A stretch of DNA of 64,000 nt from Methylorubrum extorquens (lineage in GTDB: Bacteria > Pseudomonadota > Alphaproteobacteria > Rhizobiales > Beijerinckiaceae), in NCBI RefSeq assembly GCF_024169925.1, contig NZ_JALJXF010000001.1:2424001-2488000 (forward strand), given 5' to 3'. Under the pieces are notes generated by a model. That model was not told the DNA's origin, ran no database searches, and was given only the letters and a program-made list of their open reading frames with translations. Of this stretch, positions 61,471 through 64,000 are shown in pieces (within the stretch, counting starts at the first letter, position 1; each line of letters opens with the position of its first letter). A program made the translations under genes and the position numbers.

Positions 61471-62547
61471 ATGGCCGCCACCGCCCGCATCGCGGAATCC
61501 GCCCCGCTCGACGTCGCCGGGATCGTGCGCGACGCTTTGCGCCCGCGTCTCGCCGCGATCGACGCCGGGGACTATCCCGCCGACATCCTGCGGGCGCTCG
61601 GGGCGGCCGGCGCCTACGCCCACCACGCCGACGGCACGGCGGCAGGCCTGCTGGCCGCCATCGACGCGATGACGGAGGCGGGGCGGGCCTGCCTCTCGAC
61701 CGCCTTCTGCATGTGGTGCCAGGACGCGCTGGTCTGGTACCTCGCCCAAGGCGACGAAGACGGCCCGCGCCGCCATCTCGCGGCGATCGCTTCGGGTGCG
61801 GCGCTCGGCGGCACCGGGTTGTCCAACCCGATGAAGGCGCTCGCAGGCATCGAGCCGCTGGCGCTCCAGGCTGAGCGCGCGGGCGACGGCTACCGGGTGC
61901 GCGGGCGCCTGCCCTGGGTCTCGAACCTCGGCCCTGGCCAGCGTTTCGCCGGCATCGCCTCGCTGCCCGACGGGCGGCGGGTAATGGGGCTGTTCGAAGC
62001 CGGCGCCGAGACTGTCTCGATCGCGGCCAATGCCCGCTTCGTCGCGCTCGAAGGCACCGGCACCTACACGGTGATGATCCGCGACGCGCATCTATCCGAT
62101 ACCGACGTGATCACGCACGATGCCGCCGCCTTCGTGCCGCGCATCCGCAACGGCTTCGTGCTGCTCCAGACCGGGATGGGGCTCGGCCTCGCCCGCGGGG
62201 TCGCGGCGCTGATGCGCGCGGATGCCCGCGGCCGGACGAACGCGGCGTATCTGCCGCTCGGGCCGGATGCGATCGAGGGGCGGGCGGACGCGCTGCGCGA
62301 GCGCGTCGCCGCCGCGGCACAAGTGCATGCCGAGATCGACCGCGCGACCTTCCTCGAGACCCTGCGTCTGCGCCTCGACGTGTCATGGCTGGCCCTGGAG
62401 GCGGCGCAGGCCGCCATGCTCCAGGCGGGTGCGCGCGGCTATCTGGAGGGTGCGGAGACATTCCGGCGCCTGCGCGAGGCGCAGTTCGTGGCGATCGTCA
62501 CGCCGTCGGTGAAGCACATCACGACGGAACTCGCGCGAGGCCGCTGA
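61471..62547 (+). CDS. Acyl-CoA-dehydrogenase-like flavoprotein
   Basis: A 358-residue protein with the acyl-CoA dehydrogenase fold pattern: N-terminal helices, STAFCMWCQDALVWYLAQGDE, a middle beta-domain (GDGYRVRGRLPWVSNLGPGQ), then the C-terminal helical bundle. The family's catalytic Glu is not at a clearly alignable position, as in SfnB/DszC-type members. It starts 5 nt after the OsmC stop, last gene of the operon. It probably uses reduced flavin with oxygen on an imported sulfur compound; that role is inference. Confidence 0.82.
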   Translation: MAATARIAESAPLDVAGIVRDALRPRLAAIDAGDYPADILRALGAAGAYAHHADGTAAGLLAAIDAMTEAGRACLSTAFCMWCQDALVWYLAQGDEDGPRRHLAAIASGAALGGTGLSNPMKALAGIEPLALQAERAGDGYRVRGRLPWVSNLGPGQRFAGIASLPDGRRVMGLFEAGAETVSIAANARFVALEGTGTYTVMIRDAHLSDTDVITHDAAAFVPRIRNGFVLLQTGMGLGLARGVAALMRADARGRTNAAYLPLGPDAIEGRADALRERVAAAAQVHAEIDRATFLETLRLRLDVSWLALEAAQAAMLQAGARGYLEGAETFRRLREAQFVAIVTPSVKHITTELARGR

Positions 62548-62656
62548 AAGGTCTCCCGACGCGCCCGCTGCTGAGGGCCGCTCCTCCTGCGGATTGCGAC
62601 GGCGAAGCGGATGTTGCGTGAGCGACGAGACGAGACGCTCGACAAGTCGGCGCAGC

Positions 62657-63079
62657 CTATTCCGGGAGAAGGTCCGCCTCGGGCGGGCTCTCGATCTCTA
62701 TGGCCTCGGGAGGGGCAACGGCGGGAGCACCCAGTCGGGATCCCGGAGCCGAGGGCATCATCGCTGCGCCCGAGGCGACCAGCCCGGCCATCATCCGCAA
62801 GTCCTGCGGCTGGCGCGGATCGTCGGCCACGCGCTCGGCATCCACTTGGAGCCGCAGGTTGCAGGCCTTCGGGGCCAGGGCACCGTCCGGCGTGCAGGCG
62901 TCGTGGCGGGCGCAGGCCGCGTCCAGGGCATCGACGGGCGCCGCCGGCCCATTGTTGCCGGGCCCGCAGTAATTGCCGTGCAGCAGCATCGGTGAGCCCT
63001 CGACCGCGGAAGCGGTCTGGCTGAGCGCGGGCACTGCCAGGGTGGTGACCAGAAGGAGGGGGAGAAGCGAACGGTTCAT
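62657..63079 (-). CDS. Secreted phospholipase A2-like protein
   Basis: A 140-residue protein with a signal peptide (LLPLLLVTTLAVPALSQTASA). The segment HGNYCGPGNNG then DALDAACARHDAC carries the His-Asp catalytic pair and Cys positions of the prokaryotic/fungal PLA2 fold, including the Gly-rich calcium-binding loop. The tail after about residue 85 is Pro/Glu/Ala-rich and unstructured. It probably hydrolyses phospholipids outside the cell. The catalytic call rests on motif only. Confidence 0.75.
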   Translation of the reverse strand: MNRSLLPLLLVTTLAVPALSQTASAVEGSPMLLHGNYCGPGNNGPAAPVDALDAACARHDACTPDGALAPKACNLRLQVDAERVADDPRQPQDLRMMAGLVASGAAMMPSAPGSRLGAPAVAPPEAIEIESPPEADLLPE

Positions 63080-63197
63080 CGGGAGCCGTATCTCCTGTCG
63101 TGGATCGAAATCAGGCGCAGGTGCGGTCCCGGCGCCGTTCAGCCGTCATGCGCGCATGACGGCCAAGCCGAAGTTCGAGAGCGGCGCTCCCCGATTC

Positions 63198-63461
63198 TCA
63201 GCGGAGGCTCGCCGAGCGCCGACCGGCCGAGGAGGCGGTCCCTTCGTCGAAGGCGGCCCGGCATCCGGGGCTCAGGCTCGCCCGTTGCGCCTTCATGCAA
63301 CTGACGATGCGGCCGCGATCGGGAATCGATGTCAGGCACAGCCGCATGACATCGTCGCGGCAGAGCGCAGCCTGCTCCTCCTCACCGGCCCTCACGCTGG
63401 TCGTGCCGGCGGCCGAGAAGGCGATCAGAGCCAGCATCGTGCGGGTTCCGATCTTCACCAT
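63198..63461 (-). CDS. Small secreted cysteine-rich-repeat protein
   Basis: An 87-residue protein. The start ATG 63461 has AGGAG about 11 nt upstream. A signal peptide (TMLALIAFSAAGTTSVRA) is followed by one repeat of the Cys-rich GLG1-like type: CRDDVMRLCLTSIPDRGRIV then SCMKAQRASLSPGC. Function is unknown. A longer frame to 63725 is not supported. It is in the same orientation as the PLA2-like gene but 118 nt away. Confidence 0.7.
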   Translation of the reverse strand: MVKIGTRTMLALIAFSAAGTTSVRAGEEEQAALCRDDVMRLCLTSIPDRGRIVSCMKAQRASLSPGCRAAFDEGTASSAGRRSASLR

Positions 63462-63627
63462 CGAACGTCTCCTGATCTCATGTCGGCCGGGCCTTGATGC
63501 TCGGCTAAGGTCCGACGGTGAACGCCATAAGCGGACGGCTCGTTCCGTGGGCCTGCAGGCCGGCTCGATGACCGTTCGGCGCCCGATCGCAACCGAGACG
63601 GCGGGCGAGATGCAGAAGGGTGACGCG

Positions 63628-63744
63628 ATGAAGACGGGAGAGATGGGCGGCGGCTCAGGCAACACGGGCGTGCCGGGGGCGCCCCCTGCCGCGGAGGGCA
63701 GCAAGAACCAGGGTTTCCGAACCACGAAGACACGCGATTGCTGA
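63628..63744 (+). CDS. Very small hypothetical protein
   Basis: A 38-residue frame with AAGGG about 9 nt before ATG 63628. The product is Gly/Pro-rich (GEMGGGSGNTGVPGAPP) with a basic C-terminus ending in Cys. It has no fold or known family. Weak evidence only; ATG 63610 is an alternative start. Confidence 0.35.
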   Translation: MKTGEMGGGSGNTGVPGAPPAAEGSKNQGFRTTKTRDC

Positions 63745-63822
63745 GTATCCCCGTTCTATCGGGGCCGAGAGCCGCCCGCGATCATGGTGTGGCCGGAAGT
63801 GATTCTCGGTTTCCGCTCGAAT

Positions 63823-64000
63823 TTACGCAGCGGTTTGCGTCTCGCAATTCAGATAATTCGACCGGAATTCGGCCAACTCGACGAGTCGGGGCAGATCGCA
63901 GAGCGTTACGCGCTTGCCCTTACGCTCGATCAGCCCTGCGTGCTTGAGTTCGCTGAGAGAGCGGTTCACGTGCACACTGGTCATGCCGGTGGTGTCGGCG
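63823..64000 (-). CDS. Crp/Fnr-family regulator, C-terminal part
   Basis: The minus strand at the right edge encodes the last 58 residues of a Crp/Fnr-type regulator, running off the window. The recognition segment TGMTSVHVNRSLSELKHAGLI is the classic Crp-family helix-turn-helix, followed by a wing (ERKGKRVTL). The N-terminal cyclic-nucleotide-binding-like domain is outside the window. Confidence 0.85.
   Translation of the reverse strand, partial: ADTTGMTSVHVNRSLSELKHAGLIERKGKRVTLCDLPRLVELAEFRSNYLNCETQTAA

Overview
The window is GC-rich DNA (roughly 65-70 percent by eye) with short intergenic gaps, frequent ATGA/GTGA start-stop overlaps and alphaproteobacterial gene families: TadE/TadG pilin-like proteins, flagellin with internal repeats, HD-GYP regulators and a CAT-anticodon tRNA. 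The gene set fits the Methylobacterium/Methylorubrum group (Hyphomicrobiales). That assignment is inference from style and content, because no rRNA or other marker gene is present.

Region 1 (1-12.8 kb) is a metal-efflux region, mostly on the minus strand. It holds a divalent-type HME-RND pump (cut by the window edge), an unusual membrane-fusion partner, a Cys/His-rich secreted protein and a CopZ-like metallochaperone behind a MerR/CueR-type promoter. After an NYN-domain nuclease and a small HicB/HicA-like gene pair comes a Cu/Ag operon reading DUF2946-like - YtkA-like - cusB - cusA - DUF411.

Region 2 (12.8-19.1 kb) is arsenic resistance in two modules. One is arsR-ACR3-like permease followed by a truncated MFS gene. 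The other is arsR-arsC(LMW-PTP type)-arsC(glutaredoxin type)-arsB-MFS, with arsH divergent. A metallophosphoesterase follows. The truncated MFS fragment is a partial copy of the intact MFS gene and marks the seam between the copper and arsenic modules.

Region 3 (19.9-22.9 kb) is a complete three-gene ABC-three-component (ABC-3C) conflict system: a nuclease-like effector with C-terminal domain, a small middle component and a DUF2326 ATPase, all coupled by 4-nt overlaps. It is the best candidate for the interesting biological system here.

Region 4 (23-30.1 kb) is an integrative-element-like block of unrecognised genes: a ribbon-helix-helix protein, two divergent hypothetical cargo genes, an HTH-started run of hypotheticals, an excisionase-like gene under a perfect inverted repeat, and a tyrosine integrase that ends 134 bp before the tRNA.

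Region 5 (31-47 kb) is surface and signalling: a chemoreceptor, three Tad-type pseudopilin-like proteins, a BarA-like hybrid kinase, an HD-GYP response regulator, an AraC regulator and a giant 1232-residue flagellin with about eight internal repeats and a clear terminator.

Region 6 (47-62.6 kb) looks like organosulfur (or related heteroatom) scavenging. A minus-strand operon encodes an OprB-like porin, a DszA/NtaA-type flavin monooxygenase, a full Liv-type ABC importer and an SfnB/DszC-like flavoenzyme. Divergent from it is a plus-strand operon of an SsuABC-type importer, an OsmC protein and an acyl-CoA-dehydrogenase-like enzyme. The logical flow is outer-membrane entry, two alternative inner-membrane importers, then flavin-dependent desulfurisation.

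The right end holds a phospholipase A2-like secreted protein, a Cys-rich-repeat secreted protein, a tiny ORF and the C-terminus of a Crp/Fnr regulator.
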